From positions 248,001-312,000 of the forward strand of contig JAUIRK010000909.1 in the NCBI GenBank assembly GCA_030549495.1: a stretch of DNA of 64,000 nt. Reading direction: 5' to 3'. The notes beneath the pieces were generated by a model. That model was not told where the DNA came from, did not search any database, and worked only from the letters and a program-made list of their open reading frames with translations. The translations under genes and the position numbers were made by a program. The DNA comes from Nectonema munidae (Eukaryota > Nematomorpha > Nectonematoida > Nectonematidae). Below are positions 1-40,107 of this stretch, in pieces (position 1 is the stretch's first letter; each line of letters starts with the position of its first letter).

Positions 1-1240
1 ATACAAGAGTACTTTCATCTTCGAAAAATATAACATGCACCTTGTATGCACAATTGTAAGTTTAATACCAGCGCTGAGGATTCAGAGCCAAAATATCCGA
101 CTCCGATTTTGACCCCTAACAAAAATCCTTCCTGAACTTCTTTTCTGAACTTCGACTCCGATTCTAAGTATTTAAAAACTCGATGAATTTAACGCCAACT
201 CTCCGCTTCCGACTACGATTAAAGAAGGATCAGCGAATATGCTTTCAAGAATTAAACTTTTTTTTCTATGTTAATACTTGAAACAATTATTTCTTAATAC
301 TTAAACAATCTGATTCCAATTCCAACCCCAACTCCTTGAAATCGCCGACAATAATAAAACCAGCCATAGTTTGATACTAGAATCAAAGAATGGAAAGATT
401 TATTTTATAGATAATTTTAAAAAGGAAACTAAAGATATTCCATTACTCTGCTTTTACATTGAAAAAGGAAGCAGAATAGTAGTATTCAAATTCTGGTTGT
501 CAAAAGGAGGAAATCTTTTCGACAGCACTCCAAGAATCTTCCGCGACACATAGGTTGGTAGATAGTGATTTAAATCAAGGAAATTTTTTAAAGCATACAT
601 TTTCTATTGCACATAACTATTTACAATTTTGATTTGGCGCCCTAAACAAAGAGTTGCTTTGCCCCAACAATCACTTGAATTTCCCTGAAACAAGTACTTT
701 ATTAAATATATTGATTGTAAATAAAAGCCTGTCGGGTGATGATAGAGATAGGCGACAAAAGCAATTGCTTCGATGGCTGATTTTTCTTTACAAAGTTTGA
801 CACTACCAATTTGAGTAAAACTGAAATTAATTTCCTACTTTTTGCGTGTTTCCTAAACATCATTTTTAAATCGAATCTCCAAAGTTTCATTTTTGTAAGC
901 AAGCGAGTACAAAAGCAAAACTTGTAAGTCGGAAGCAGCCATTATATCAGTGAGAGAAGCCAAACTTTGGCACACTTATTGTGATTATTGATCAATAGTG
1001 TTCTCAATTTACCATCGTATCGAGAAAATCTTCTCTGCGTCGCATCCTCCGTAAGCATCAAATCCCAACCTGTCATGCTTTCAAGGAAGTGTTTTCTTGT
1101 TTTTAAAATTCTATCAATATGGATCCATAAATATTAATTTTTGCACCTTATAAATATCCTAAATTCCCAAAGGTCTTCTTTGAGCTGCCAATATTTTGAA
1201 ATATGTTGTACGTACGCTCAGTACCATTTTGTTTTTAAAG
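1..1240. other. Upstream region, 5' exon of the transporter not identified
   Basis: Apart from the degenerate GACTCC repeat I see no supported coding exon. A 60-codon frame at 371-553 has no recognisable content or splice context. The missing first exon of the SLC17-like gene may lie here or further upstream. Confidence 0.4.
60..360. repeat. Cryptic GACTCC/CCGACTCC simple repeat
   Basis: Degenerate repetitions of CCGACTCCGAT, GAACTTCGACTCCGATTC and CCAATTCCAACCCCAACTCC run through this stretch. Similar degenerate ACTCC/GACTCC words recur at 6860-7020 and 11950-12060. These look like eroded minisatellites or one dispersed repeat family. Confidence 0.5.
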
Positions 1241-30417
<29,177 letters not shown>

Positions 30418-30728
30418 ATTCTAATCATAATGCATATACTCCACTTTACTATGCAATGCCTCACCTTGTTTATGCAATCCTTTGCAATCTAACACTCACA
30501 CACAAACTTGAATTATTTTCTTTGGTTATTTTTTTTAAAGAATTTTTTCCTTAGTTTCTCAGTTTTTTTTTGCTTTTACGTGGTAATAGCTATTTGTTTT
30601 ATATATATCAGATACCGGTGAAGATATACTCTAAAGGGTTTACCTATATAAATATATACAGATATGTGTATCCAATTTTGATATCACGCCTTGTTTATTT
30701 GATACTACTAAACTGTGATTTTTAGTGT

Positions 30729-30734
30729 AATAAA
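30729..30734 (+). terminator. Candidate poly(A) signal of the SLC17-like gene
   Basis: AATAAA lies about 310 bp after the stop codon. It is a plausible 3' end, but the region is so AT-rich that the hexamer has limited weight. Confidence 0.35.
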
Positions 30735-30914
30735 AAATACCTTAATCTGTCATTTTAACCTTTTGTGAAAAATTTAAAAAATAGTAAATTTCGATTGTTG
30801 AAAAAATTAAAAAAAAAATTATTTATGGAATCAAAATTTTTACTTCCCCTTTTTAGTATAATATAATAATAATAAAAATCAGTTTTACGGCTAATGTTCC
30901 CAGCACACTGAGGT

Positions 30915-31606
30915 CATAGGCGGTGCTTACACTTTTGCCGCCCGGGGCGGTTGTAAAATCTGCCGCCCTTTATGACGTTGAGTTTCAAAAGCCTCCAAAA
31001 ATTCAAGTCCGTACGCTAACGGTCAGGCGAAGACTTGATTGTAGTTAGGGTCTTCAAAGTAGACGGCTGGGGTCAGAAATAATTTTAAAGGAGTCATTGA
31101 GAGAGCTCATCTTGTTAACAATTTTAACTAACAATAAAAGTAAAAAATGAGATGTAATTACAAAATAAACTGCGGTTTCTATACATCTCATAGCTAAAAG
31201 AAATTTCAATCCTCAAAAATGAAATAAAAAACAAAATATAAAAAAATGATGGAACATAAATTTATTTCATTTAAATGCAGAAAAATTAGGATAAACAAAG
31301 TGCAATAACTTCATAATTTAACTACGTTTACGTTGTAAGCCAAAAAAGAGTTCAGATTTGATTGCAACTTTTATACTAAAATTTGGACCCTTTAACCCTA
31401 TTAGTGACGGGGGGGGGGGTGCCTTTTTGACCCCCTCCACTAAAATTAAAACAGTCACAAAAACTGGAATTGATTAAATTGAACAGAAAATTTAAACTAA
31501 AAATTAAATGGAATATTTTAACAAATGACCTTAGGACAAAATGCCGCCCTTAAAATCTGCCGCCCGGTGTCGACCGCCCCTGGCGCTCCCACTAGCTACG
31601 CCTCTG
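30915..31606. mobile_element. Non-autonomous hAT element with GC-rich ends
   Basis: The left end CATAGGCGGTGCTTACAC runs into GCCGCCCGGGGCGG. The right end, read inversely, is CAGAGGCGTAGCTAGTGGG running into GCCAGGGGCGG. Flanking 8-mers ACTGAGGT (30907-30914) and GCTGAGGT (31607-31614) match at 7 of 8. There is no coding capacity. It lies about 500 bp after the SLC17 stop codon. Confidence 0.75.
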
Positions 31607-31719
31607 GCTGAGGTTTAGCTGGTTTTTACCACTTTGGCATTTTAGACAAAATTAAACTAATCTCTCATTATTTTGCGTCTCCATTCATCTCTATTTTGGT
31701 CGTCCCCTAATGTTAAATG

Positions 31720-32330
31720 TCATTTGCTCATGTCTTTTTGACTATTTCTATCCGTCATCGTTGGCCTGCCTTTACTCTTACCTAAAGTTTGATTTTTATA
31801 AGCTTCTTTGATTAGATCACCTAAAGGTCTTCTATTTACATGCCCAAACCACCTTAACCGTTGTATTTCTAATACTTCATTTATTTCATTTACTTGACAT
31901 AAACTTGTTATCTTTTCATTACTTATTTTAGCTTTTAAATTAAATTTACACATAATTCTTAACATTCTCATCTCTGTGGTGTTTAGTCTATTTTTCTCAG
32001 ATTCTTTTAAAGCCCAACTTTGGCCACTATACACTAAACTAGACCTAATACAACTTCTATAAAGAAAACCCCTTAATTTTAACGAAAAGATACTATTGCA
32101 TAAAATACCACTTAACGCTTTAAATTTTTTCCAAGCTAGTTGTATTCTATGTTCTACAGAGTTACTTACGCTACCTGTTTTTTCTAAAACCTCACTTAAA
32201 TAACAAAGCTGTTTAACCTCTTCTAATTCTACGCCGCCTACTACTACTTTTTCTTCCAAAACTACATCGGTATTTGTGTTGAAACTTAAACAGCAGCTAC
32301 ACTTATAATTTGTTGTATTTATCAAACTGC
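31720..32330 (-). mobile_element. LINE (non-LTR retrotransposon) 3' fragment, reverse transcriptase C-terminus
   Basis: The 201-codon minus frame reads VVVGGVELEEVKQLCYLSEV, then WKKFKALSGILCN, LVYSGQSWALKESEKNRLNT, MRMLRIMCKF and QRLRWFGHVNRRP. This is the thumb and C-terminal segment of many invertebrate non-LTR reverse transcriptases (VGGxxLxxVxxFxYLG ... YGxExWxL ... RRLRWxGHVxR). No catalytic YADD is present because the element is 5'-truncated at about 32,330, as usual for LINE copies. Confidence 0.85.
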
Positions 32331-32697
32331 CCTTAATGTTTGAGCATTTTTATGTACCCACTTATTGCAATCTACACAAAGAATGGAGTTTCTTTTAATT
32401 AAAGGATTATATGCAAAAAATAGTAAAAGAAATATGATGTGAGAGTAATAGTTTGTTCTATTTATTTTGACAAATTTAAAAATAAGGAAAATAATATAGA
32501 TTTAAAGGAAGAAGGAATTTGTTGCATAAGACAATTAATTTCATATTGACGATAACTCTTTTTCAAGTTATTAGAAAATTAATAACGTAAGGAAAAATTT
32601 CTTTTATTATAAATTTGCTATGATTTTTCTATATTTTCATTGGGGAAAGACGAGCCAAAGCCGAAGAGAAATAACACGCACTAATCTTAAGGTTAGC

Positions 32698-32762
32698 GGA
32701 GATTGTCAAGAAAGCTACAAAAGCAAGAAAACACATACATCATTCACACATGTCATTTTACA
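32698..32762 (+). repeat. 65-bp direct repeat, copy 1
   Basis: GGAGATTGTCAAGAAAGCTA ... CACATGTCATTTTAC recurs at 34028-34092 in the same orientation and at the same length, with changes only in the middle. Confidence 0.8.
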
Positions 32763-33429
32763 AGCTTCTTTATCTCTCTGCTTAATTTTTATCATCATCA
32801 TCATGCATAGAAAATGGTTAGCGTAGAATATTTCCATCACACCCATGCATATAGATTAGTGTAAAAAACAGGTTTTTCTTTTCTACAAAAATTTCATAAT
32901 AAAAATTAAAAAAAAATTACTTTTGATATTTTTTTGCTTGAAGGTACAAAATATTTATCTGATTAGAAATTGATAAGAACAATTTTCTATGTAACTAAAA
33001 TCTAGAGCCGTTCAAAAGTTACGTCAAAGTAAAAATTGTATATTTTAGAAGTAAATTTTAGTCATGGAATTAAATTTGAAGGAGATTAGTTTTAAACTGA
33101 TTATAATAATATGTCTAACAAAAAATGATATTAAATTAAAAATCGCTTTGGCCTTCCTACATAAGCAAAAGACATTACTTGTTATAAATTGATGCATAAA
33201 AATAAAGATGCAATATGTCTTAACATATTGAAAACTCATAAGGAAAATTCTAAAGTAATAACTATTTAAAGATAAACTTGATTTAACGATTTTTCATGCA
33301 TATATATATATATATAGACGCATATATACCAAGTGTAGATTTTACCCATCAGGTGCTACCAGAAATATTAATTGAAATGTCTTGAAATTTTAAGACATTA
33401 GTTTTGTACATGGAAAATGAACATATACC

Positions 33430-34035
33430 AAGTTTTGTGAAATTTCAATTACGAGAAGTTTACTAAATTTGCCAATTTAAAATTCTCCTAAAATTAGATT
33501 TCTTATTCAATCTTGGAATATGTAATTTATTATGTTGCCGAGTTAAATAGTCATGTAATGAGTAGTTTGGGATAAAAAGATCCTTATATTGTCCTGATTT
33601 GACATAATTCTTGTAATAAAATGTCAGATTTGATATAATATTTATTTCTTCTAAATTCAAATATTTGCTTTCAATTTTTTGTTTATGAAATTATGGTACT
33701 TTATTAATGCTTTAGATAATTTTGTCAATTGTGTTTGATGTCTAGAACCCCATAATAAGTTAGCATACATTATATGTGGATAGACATCGGTATGATATAG
33801 AAGTTTTTTTGTTTTAAAGGGTAAGTTTAATTTTTTTAAGCAATCTTAAAATTTTCAGACATATATTATTGATATGGGTTTTGAAAGAAAAACTTTCCGA
33901 AAGAGTTACTCCTACATAATTAAACGTGCGCACTCTTTTCAGGACAACACTGTTTAAGTGGAAAATAGGAGTAAGTTGCTTTTTAGGTCTCTTAGAAATT
34001 ATCCTAAAATTACTCTTATCGGTTCTAGGAGATTG
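33430..34035 (-). mobile_element. LINE fragment, reverse transcriptase C-terminus (decayed)
   Basis: Minus-strand pieces read DKSNFRIISKRPKKQL near 34020, FNYVGVTLSESFSFKTHINN near 33910 and HDYLTRQHNKLHIPRLNKKS near 33550. The pattern YxGVxLSExLSFxxHI ... HxYxTRxxxxLxIPR is that of a jockey/CR1-like reverse transcriptase C-terminus. Stops interrupt it. A 65-bp repeat abuts its 5' side. Confidence 0.65.
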
Positions 34036-34092
34036 TCAAGAAAGCTACAAAAGCAAGAAGTAACATAAATATTTTACACATGTCATTTTACA
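34028..34092 (+). repeat. 65-bp direct repeat, copy 2
   Basis: It matches 32698-32762, 1,330 bp away, immediately to the right of the LINE fragment. It could be a tandem-duplication remnant or a copy carried with the LINE. Confidence 0.8.
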
Positions 34093-34824
34093 GACCTCAA
34101 ACACTCGCTTGCAGATTTCTTCATCATCACTAATTAGTTTATTTACATTTGTAGTATTTGTGCTTCATTTTATATTTCATACGCACAGTAGGAATTTATA
34201 TTACTCAGCATATTTTATTTTTCCATATACTTTAATTATTTTGCAATAAAAACTATGGATCATCAAGGTTATAAATATTATCTTAATAATGAAAGCTCAA
34301 TAACTTTTCATTATTATAGCACTAAAAGACATTCTAAAAATATTTTAGAATGAAAGCGTCTCTTCCATTTGAGACAACTACAGTGTGGGAAGTTTTGGAA
34401 TTTTTTATTAAATGTGCAGAAAATTTTTTAAAAGACATGCCAGAAATAAAAGAGCTCAATTCAAAGTACGCATGGAATGTCGGAAATATAAAAAAGAAAG
34501 AGAACAAATTAAAAATATATTTTTGGAATATCAAAATAATAGAAACCTTTACTTTTTTCTTTCGCGAATTTCTGCACATATTTCTCAAGCAATAACTATT
34601 GAAGTTGATGATGAAAACAATGTTTACAACGTTGATTTTTCATTATTAAATGAAGGTCCAAGGTTTGATGTTTCTTTTTTAATATCATAAAATAAAGTTT
34701 TGTTGTATTATAAAATATTTTAAGATTATTTAATTAAAATTTTTTTTTATTTCCATAAATAACTTGTTTGTATTACTTAATAAAAATAGCTATATTATAA
34801 AGGATCAAAAATGGTATGTATATA

Positions 34825-35755
34825 AGGGCGTCGGCAAAGGGGCGGCGACCGCCGCTCCAATAATTTTATAATTTTTTTTATAAAAATGATTTTTTTACAG
34901 AGATATCTTGAACAATTTAATATATTTTTTTCTATTGTCACACATATTTATTTGTTTCAATTCCAAACATGTCCGCATTTACAATTATTAATCAACCTAC
35001 TAATTTTAAATTTCCCAAACGTTCTTTTGGCAAGAAGAATCCAGAGCTGCGTTCTTTCAACTCTACTTGGTTTAAGCAATACGCGTGGTTACATTATAAC
35101 GAGGTAATCTTATAATAAAATTAAAAAAAAAATTTTTTTTATTATTTTTTAAATTAATAATTTAAAAGAATACAATTTTTAGTGTATTAAAATTTAACGA
35201 TAAATATTTTAAAAAATAAAAGTATTTAGAAGAAAAATTTTTTTAGAAATAGTAAAATATATTTCGGAACGACTGTGTTCTTTTTTTAAGTAAAAGACTA
35301 TAAGAGAACTTTAAAACAAATTTGTCGTTATTTTTAGGAAAAAGATGTAGCTTTCTGTTTTACCTGTATGATTGCTGCAAAAGAAAGCAAGATTTCCAAC
35401 TCTAAAGCTGAGAGTAGTTTTATTTCTACTGGATTCAGTAATTGGAAAGATGCAACTTCCAAATTCCCAAAACATCAAGATTCCGACTGCCATAAAGAAG
35501 CTATTGAGAGAAATGTGATACTACCACGAGAAACAAAAGACATTGGTGAACTTCTCTCAGCCGTCCACTCAAAGGAGAAAAAACACAACTGACAGCAGCT
35601 GATAACCATTTTACGTAGCATCAGATTTCTTGCCAGGCAAGGCTTATCTCTCCGGGGTCACGACAACGATCAAAGCAACTTTCTACAGATTCTTAAGCTT
35701 CAAGGTGAATCGAATCCATCAATCCTTAAGTGGGTGTTGATTCGAAAAGTTTAGC
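34825..35755 (+). mobile_element. 5' part of a ZMYM1-like hAT transposon with an intron
   Basis: A GC-rich end (GGGCGTCGGCAAAGGGGCGG) lies at about 34826. An ATG at 34969 then opens MSAFTIINQPTNFKFPKRSF and WFKQYAWLHYNE, ending at GAG|GTAATC (35103). A 234-bp intron ends TTTTTAG, and exon 2 starts at 35338 with EKDVAFCFTCMIAAKES, then GFSNWKDATSKFPKHQDS and IRFLARQGLSLRG. This is the TTF-type zinc-finger start of ZMYM1-like hATs. One in-frame stop near 35590 and the absence of the catalytic and dimerisation parts show it is a 3'-truncated relic. Confidence 0.75.
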
Positions 35756-37563
35756 CTCCCTCTAAATCCTAATTGTTTGAATTGATCTTTTATCAATTTT
35801 CGATAAAGTCCAACTCTCTCTTGTCAACATTCAATTGTTTAATCACTTAATAAATTCGATATTCTTTACCATTTTAAGTCTTGGTCCATCTGTTTCGTTT
35901 GACGTCAATTGTGAACAAGCACTAAATGTTAACTCGAAAAATCAAAGTTGTATCATGCAAATTGCTTTCAAAAGTTTATATTTGTTTGTTGTTAAATCTC
36001 AACCTACAAAAAAAAATAAAATAGAATTTTTTGAGTAAATCAATTTTGAAGCTAGTACTACTCAAATCAAGACTTTTTGATGGAATCTTTTAATGAATAC
36101 ACTTTTTTAAACAAATTAAATTTTAATTTGTTTAGTTTTCAATAAGTTTTTAAATGAAGACCTCAAATACATTCATTAATTTTAAATACCCATCATTAGT
36201 GTATTTAAATCAACATCAAATATTATACTTGTAAATTTACAGAAAATTAGTCACCAAAAAATTGATAAGTCAAAAAAAATGTTTATACAGTGTTATGTTC
36301 TTATTATACTTTTTTTGTTTCCTTTACAGGTAGTTATTATATATATAAATATAAGGGGCACACATCTAAAGGGAGGGGGAGAAGCCGATTAATGACTTCA
36401 AAGGGGTTGAAAAAAATTTGAATGTCTTGATTTTTTTACCATTTAAAAGACGTGTTTAGTTTGCGAGCAGACTTTCTTTCAATATTACCTTATTTGTTTT
36501 ACGATTGAGTTTTAGACAGAAATTCTTTTAAGTTATGAAAAAGTTACCCCTCCTCAAAATTTTTAAGGATGTTTGTCCTATATATTTTATATAGATTTAA
36601 GAATTTGAAATTTCTTCAAAATTAACCCGTTAATCGACTTTTTCACTTTGAAATTATTTTTTTCCTTTGAAATTCATACATTATGGTTTTAAAAATGTTT
36701 ATATCTTTTTCTCGTATGAAAATTTGAAATCAAAAAAAATTAATTGAAAAAGAAGATTTGTTGGTAAGACTTAATACGTAGACAAATTCAAATTGGAAAA
36801 AGATTAATAAAAAATGGGAATATATTAAACATTTGAGTTTTCCAATTCTTTGAGATGATTTTTTCAAATAAACACAGTTAATGTTAAGTCAAAAACAATC
36901 ATGCAACCTTAACACATAAGTGAGCAACGTGAATCTATATAATAATATAATAATGTTTTTGAAATCAATTTCTAAATTTGTGTGATTTATTCTAGCTTAA
37001 AACATTTAATGTAAACTTAATTTCGGTAAAATTTGCGTTAGATATAGCACTAATTTCGATAAACTTTTGTTTTGGTTAGAATAAACTCAAACTGGTTAAG
37101 TATAATATGGGTTAAATACTCTATCTTTAACAATTTTTCGAATAACAAGATATATACGCCATGGTAGTGTCTATAAAGAAAGGCAAAAAATAATACAAAT
37201 TTATTCTTTTTTCAAACGTTTGGATTTCAAAATTAGCTGATTTTGTTATAGAAGTATGGGTTGGGCTTTTACTAACATTATTACATTAGAGAATAAATTG
37301 TACAAACAAAAGCCAAATGAACATAAGAAAAAAATTAAAAATTCCTTTTATCAAAAGCAACACAAAGGAAAAACACATTTAAGTGAAGTATGCCATCACT
37401 TTGGAAATACGTTGGTATAAAAAAACTTTTTGTTTCCCGTCATTTTGATTTGAGGATTGGGCTAACTTCAAATCGTTGGTAAGCAGACTAACATGTTTAG
37501 CTTCAGCACTCCTAAGAAAACTACCAGTTAGCACAAATGGATATAAAATTAAAATACTTACTC
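35756..37563. other. Intergenic, gene-less
   Basis: AT-rich sequence between the ZMYM1-like hAT fragment and the piggyBac N-terminal remnant. I see no supported exon; part may be eroded piggyBac. Confidence 0.4.
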
Positions 37564-37890
37564 CTAATTGTTTCTCATTTTTGATTTGGTAAAACTATAA
37601 ATTTGAGCAATCAAAGCCTCTGTCATAAAAAGTTGAAAGATTTCTAAACTGTCTTTCAATAATTCAGCCCCATTTTTAGGACCAGCTTGTGATTTGGAAA
37701 CATTTATAATATTACGAGATAAAGGCCTTCCTGAAGTACACTGTATCGGCTTCCAGGTGAAAGTAGCATTGTCCCGAGCAATCAAACTTAGAAAGATCAA
37801 AATAGTAATCAGAATGAGAACTTTGACTTTCAAAACTTTTCGAGGAGTAAGTATATGAATCGCTTACTTCACTAATATCACTGATGGTTT
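37564..37890 (-). pseudogene. piggyBac transposase N-terminal remnant
   Basis: The minus-strand frame 37833-37564 contains FTWKPIQCTSGRPLSRNIIN, then AGPKNGAELLKDSLEIFQLF and MTEALIAQIYSFTKSK. This is the N-terminal edge of the piggyBac DDE domain (RxxxNII ... GP ... FxLFxTEexi). Upstream, in another frame, are Ser/Asp-rich residues as in family N-termini. The apparent hydrophobic start MKVKVLILITILIFLSLI is a frame artefact, not a signal peptide. The catalytic part is missing. Confidence 0.65.
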
Positions 37891-38724
37891 ATTAGAAAAT
37901 GCAAATCAAAAAAAACAGCGAGGGGTATAAAAGCTACGTACTGCGAGGGTTAAACATTATATCTGCAAAATCCACAACAAAACATCCACCAATTAACAGT
38001 AAGCACCATTTTGAGAAAATAAAAAATTATTTTATCATAACTTTTAAATGTAACTATCAAAAAAATTTTGAATTAAGATTTAGCTGAAGTTTAAAGACTG
38101 GACAAAAAATAGAAAAGTTTTGAAATTTTTTATAATTATTAAAGTTCAGATCCTAATTTTTCATAAAAGAATATGTTTTCCATTTTCTAGAGATTTGAAT
38201 TTTTCATTTCAAAAGCTGTCAATTTTTTATGACAATTGAGTACTGTGATCTCTTTTCTTTGCAACCCTATAAAATCACAGAATGAAATATGCTCACTAAA
38301 ATTATAGAAATATACGAAAAAGGACACGAGAAAATTTTAAATCCATGTCTACTTTGCTTTGCAGAAATTGCTGAATTATGCATGACTTCATAACATCTGT
38401 GCAGTTGTGGTGGGATTGCGAGCTTAAAATGAAGGTATAACGTCGGGTAATAATGGTGTTCTCTTCATTGGACAAAAATTCTTTTAATTTGAAAATTATA
38501 AAAAAAAAAATGATCACGCTCCCTGCTGGCGAATTTTGAGGATTTTCTCCTCTGCGAAGGAAGGGTGTGTTTATGCAAGAAAACTCTGATACGTTGCTTC
38601 GCATGCCGTAAATATATTTATTGAGACGGTCTTATTCGCCTATATTCAGACTGGTAAAAACTAAGGCATATTTTTCATATGTACTTCTGCTAATGGTCCA
38701 CATGTCTACCTCAAATTTTTTTTA

Positions 38725-38865
38725 TTTGTCGATATTGCATCTAAGGGAAGAATAAACCTCCATAGCTGGACAGATGGTATAAGGATAGTCACAATCAGGA
38801 ATCGAACTCAGACCATCTGGATCAAGACACCGCTTTCTCTCCACTAGACCATCTTTATTATCATA
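38725..38865 (-). repeat. tRNA-derived SINE, family 2
   Basis: The reverse strand reads GATGGTCTAGTGGAGAGA, with an A-box TGGTCTAGTGG, then GAGTTCGATTCC as a B-box about 30 bp later. The body ends TTCTTCCCTTAGATGCAATA. The related 3' body at 45122-45250 shows it is dispersed. It cannot fold as a complete tRNA. Confidence 0.65.
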
Positions 38866-38906
38866 ATAAAGAAATTCTTAAATTTTTCGGTTGAAATTCA
38901 CTTCTT

Positions 38907-39043
38907 TTAACCCATTTAAGGCCAAGCAAAGCAGACGATATCTAAAAAAAATGCAGACGATTTATATTCAGTCATTGAAAAAAGCAGACGAAGATGAAAT
39001 TACTTATGTTCCAAAATAGGAACATTGGCCGTAAATGGGTTAA
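38907..39043. mobile_element. piggyBac-type MITE, family 1
   Basis: Same layout and internal sequence as 12717-12854 with a few substitutions (GGCC for GACC near both ends). Flanking TTAA is present on both sides. Confidence 0.9.
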
Positions 39044-39626
39044 GTAGGCGGGCCGAATGGTGTGTTCTCATTTATTATAAAAACCCAATAAATAGGTTTG
39101 GTAAATAAGCGGATTATAAAATTTGAAACGTTTTGATGTCAAGGGAAGAGACGCAAATTCGTTGAGCTGATTGGTTAAAAATTTTTAATAGTTATTTGTT
39201 TTATCCAATCAAAATTATGTAAGAATTGAAGATTTTATATCGAACATTTCTGGAATAAATCTTGCCTGTTCAAATGAACGGCCCAAAAATCTCGGATTTG
39301 ACTGTTTTAAATTAAATATTTAATATATACCAGCAAAGTAAGTTAATGGGTACAAGGAAATGCAAAGTTAAGTTTTACTGTCTTTATTACTATAATGAAA
39401 GAAGTCGCATGAATTTATTTGATGATGTTTTAATACTTGACTTATGACCATAATGTTAATTTAAAAAACTCCTGCATCACGAATACATTTTCCAACTTAA
39501 AAAATAGAAATAATTCTCAAGGCTATAGTGAGACTTACTCACTTCCTCCAACCTATTGCTTAGTGTTATTGACTATATTCTCGACTTTTTACCAAATGTT
39601 TACTTAAAGTATTCTTTTCATCCAGA

Positions 39627-39634
39627 TATATAAG
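39627..39634 (+). promoter_or_regulatory. TATA box candidate of a secreted-protein gene
   Basis: TATATAAG lies 74 bp upstream of the ATG at 39708. This leaves a short 5' leader, a common layout for highly expressed secreted-protein genes in arthropods. No initiator was confirmed. Confidence 0.4.
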
Positions 39635-39707
39635 GAAGTTCAATGACTTCCTTACCAAATAAAAGGAGAAGCTTTGTGAACGCTGTTATTTGAAGAAAGT
39701 TCTTTTC

Positions 39708-39783
39708 ATGCATTCACTAACAATCATTCTTTTCATCGTGTCCTCTAGCCTGGTTTCACAAGTGGCTGCTTTGGAGTTATTTG
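39708..39783 (+). CDS. First exon of a secreted protein (signal peptide)
   Basis: The ATG opens MHSLTIILFIVSSSLVSQVA followed by ALELF. This is a short N-region, a hydrophobic core and a small-residue cleavage zone, a convincing signal peptide. The exon stops at TTTG|GTAAGC, leaving one base (phase 1). A TATA box lies just upstream. The rest of the protein is uncertain. It is followed by very small phase-1 exon candidates and, 17 kb further on, by metalloprotease exons. It could therefore be the secretion signal of that protease or a separate microexon gene. Confidence 0.6.
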
Positions 39784-39850
39784 GTAAGCTACATTTATTC
39801 ATTGAAAAGCAAAATGCAAATACCTTTTTATGATAATTTTTCGTTTTTAG

Positions 39851-39859
39851 ATATAAGAG
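39851..39859 (+). CDS. Candidate 9-bp microexon
   Basis: TTTTTAG|ATATAAGAG|GTAACC lies 68 bp after the signal-peptide exon. It is phase 1 at both ends and would add Asp-Ile-Arg. Borders are canonical, but the length is so small that chance matches are possible. Confidence 0.35.
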
Positions 39860-40041
39860 GTAACCTTTTGAATTTATTTATTGAAAGAAAAAATTAGGGA
39901 AAACTTCAATTTTTAGTTTGGCGCACACACAACACATTAAGCTTAATATTTTTGAAACATCTATCAAACTTTAAATTACAATTATAAATAAGTAATGATG
40001 TCCTTCTCTTTTACTTCAAATACAATTTAATATAATTTTAG

Positions 40042-40107
40042 CGCGTGGCTATCGCAAAAATCTCTTTAAAATGGCCTTTTTTTACATCTTTTCCCAAAAT
40101 TCAGAAA
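40042..40107 (+). CDS. Candidate 66-bp exon of the secreted-protein gene
   Basis: ATTTTAG at 40035-40041 and the donor GTATGT enclose 66 bp, open in the phase 1 to phase 1 frame. It would encode ARGYRKNLFKMAFFYIFSQN and two more residues. No family is recognised. Confidence 0.35.

Noticed and set aside
371-553. Frame upstream of SLC17 exon A as the missing first exon
   Set aside because: It ends in a stop, has no matching donor phase, and lacks an N-terminal SLC17-like sequence.
34334-34690. Overlapping 81-92 codon frames as a gene
   Set aside because: Lys/Glu/Phe-rich frames on both strands with no domain and no splice context, immediately upstream of a hAT end.
37564-37833. Small secreted protein (frame starts with a hydrophobic stretch)
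   Set aside because: The downstream part is the N-terminal edge of a piggyBac transposase; the hydrophobic start is a frameshifted piece of its Ser/Asp-rich N-terminus.
38760-38850. tRNA gene
   Set aside because: A- and B-boxes are good, but acceptor-stem pairing is absent and the 3' body is shared with a second locus, so it is a SINE.
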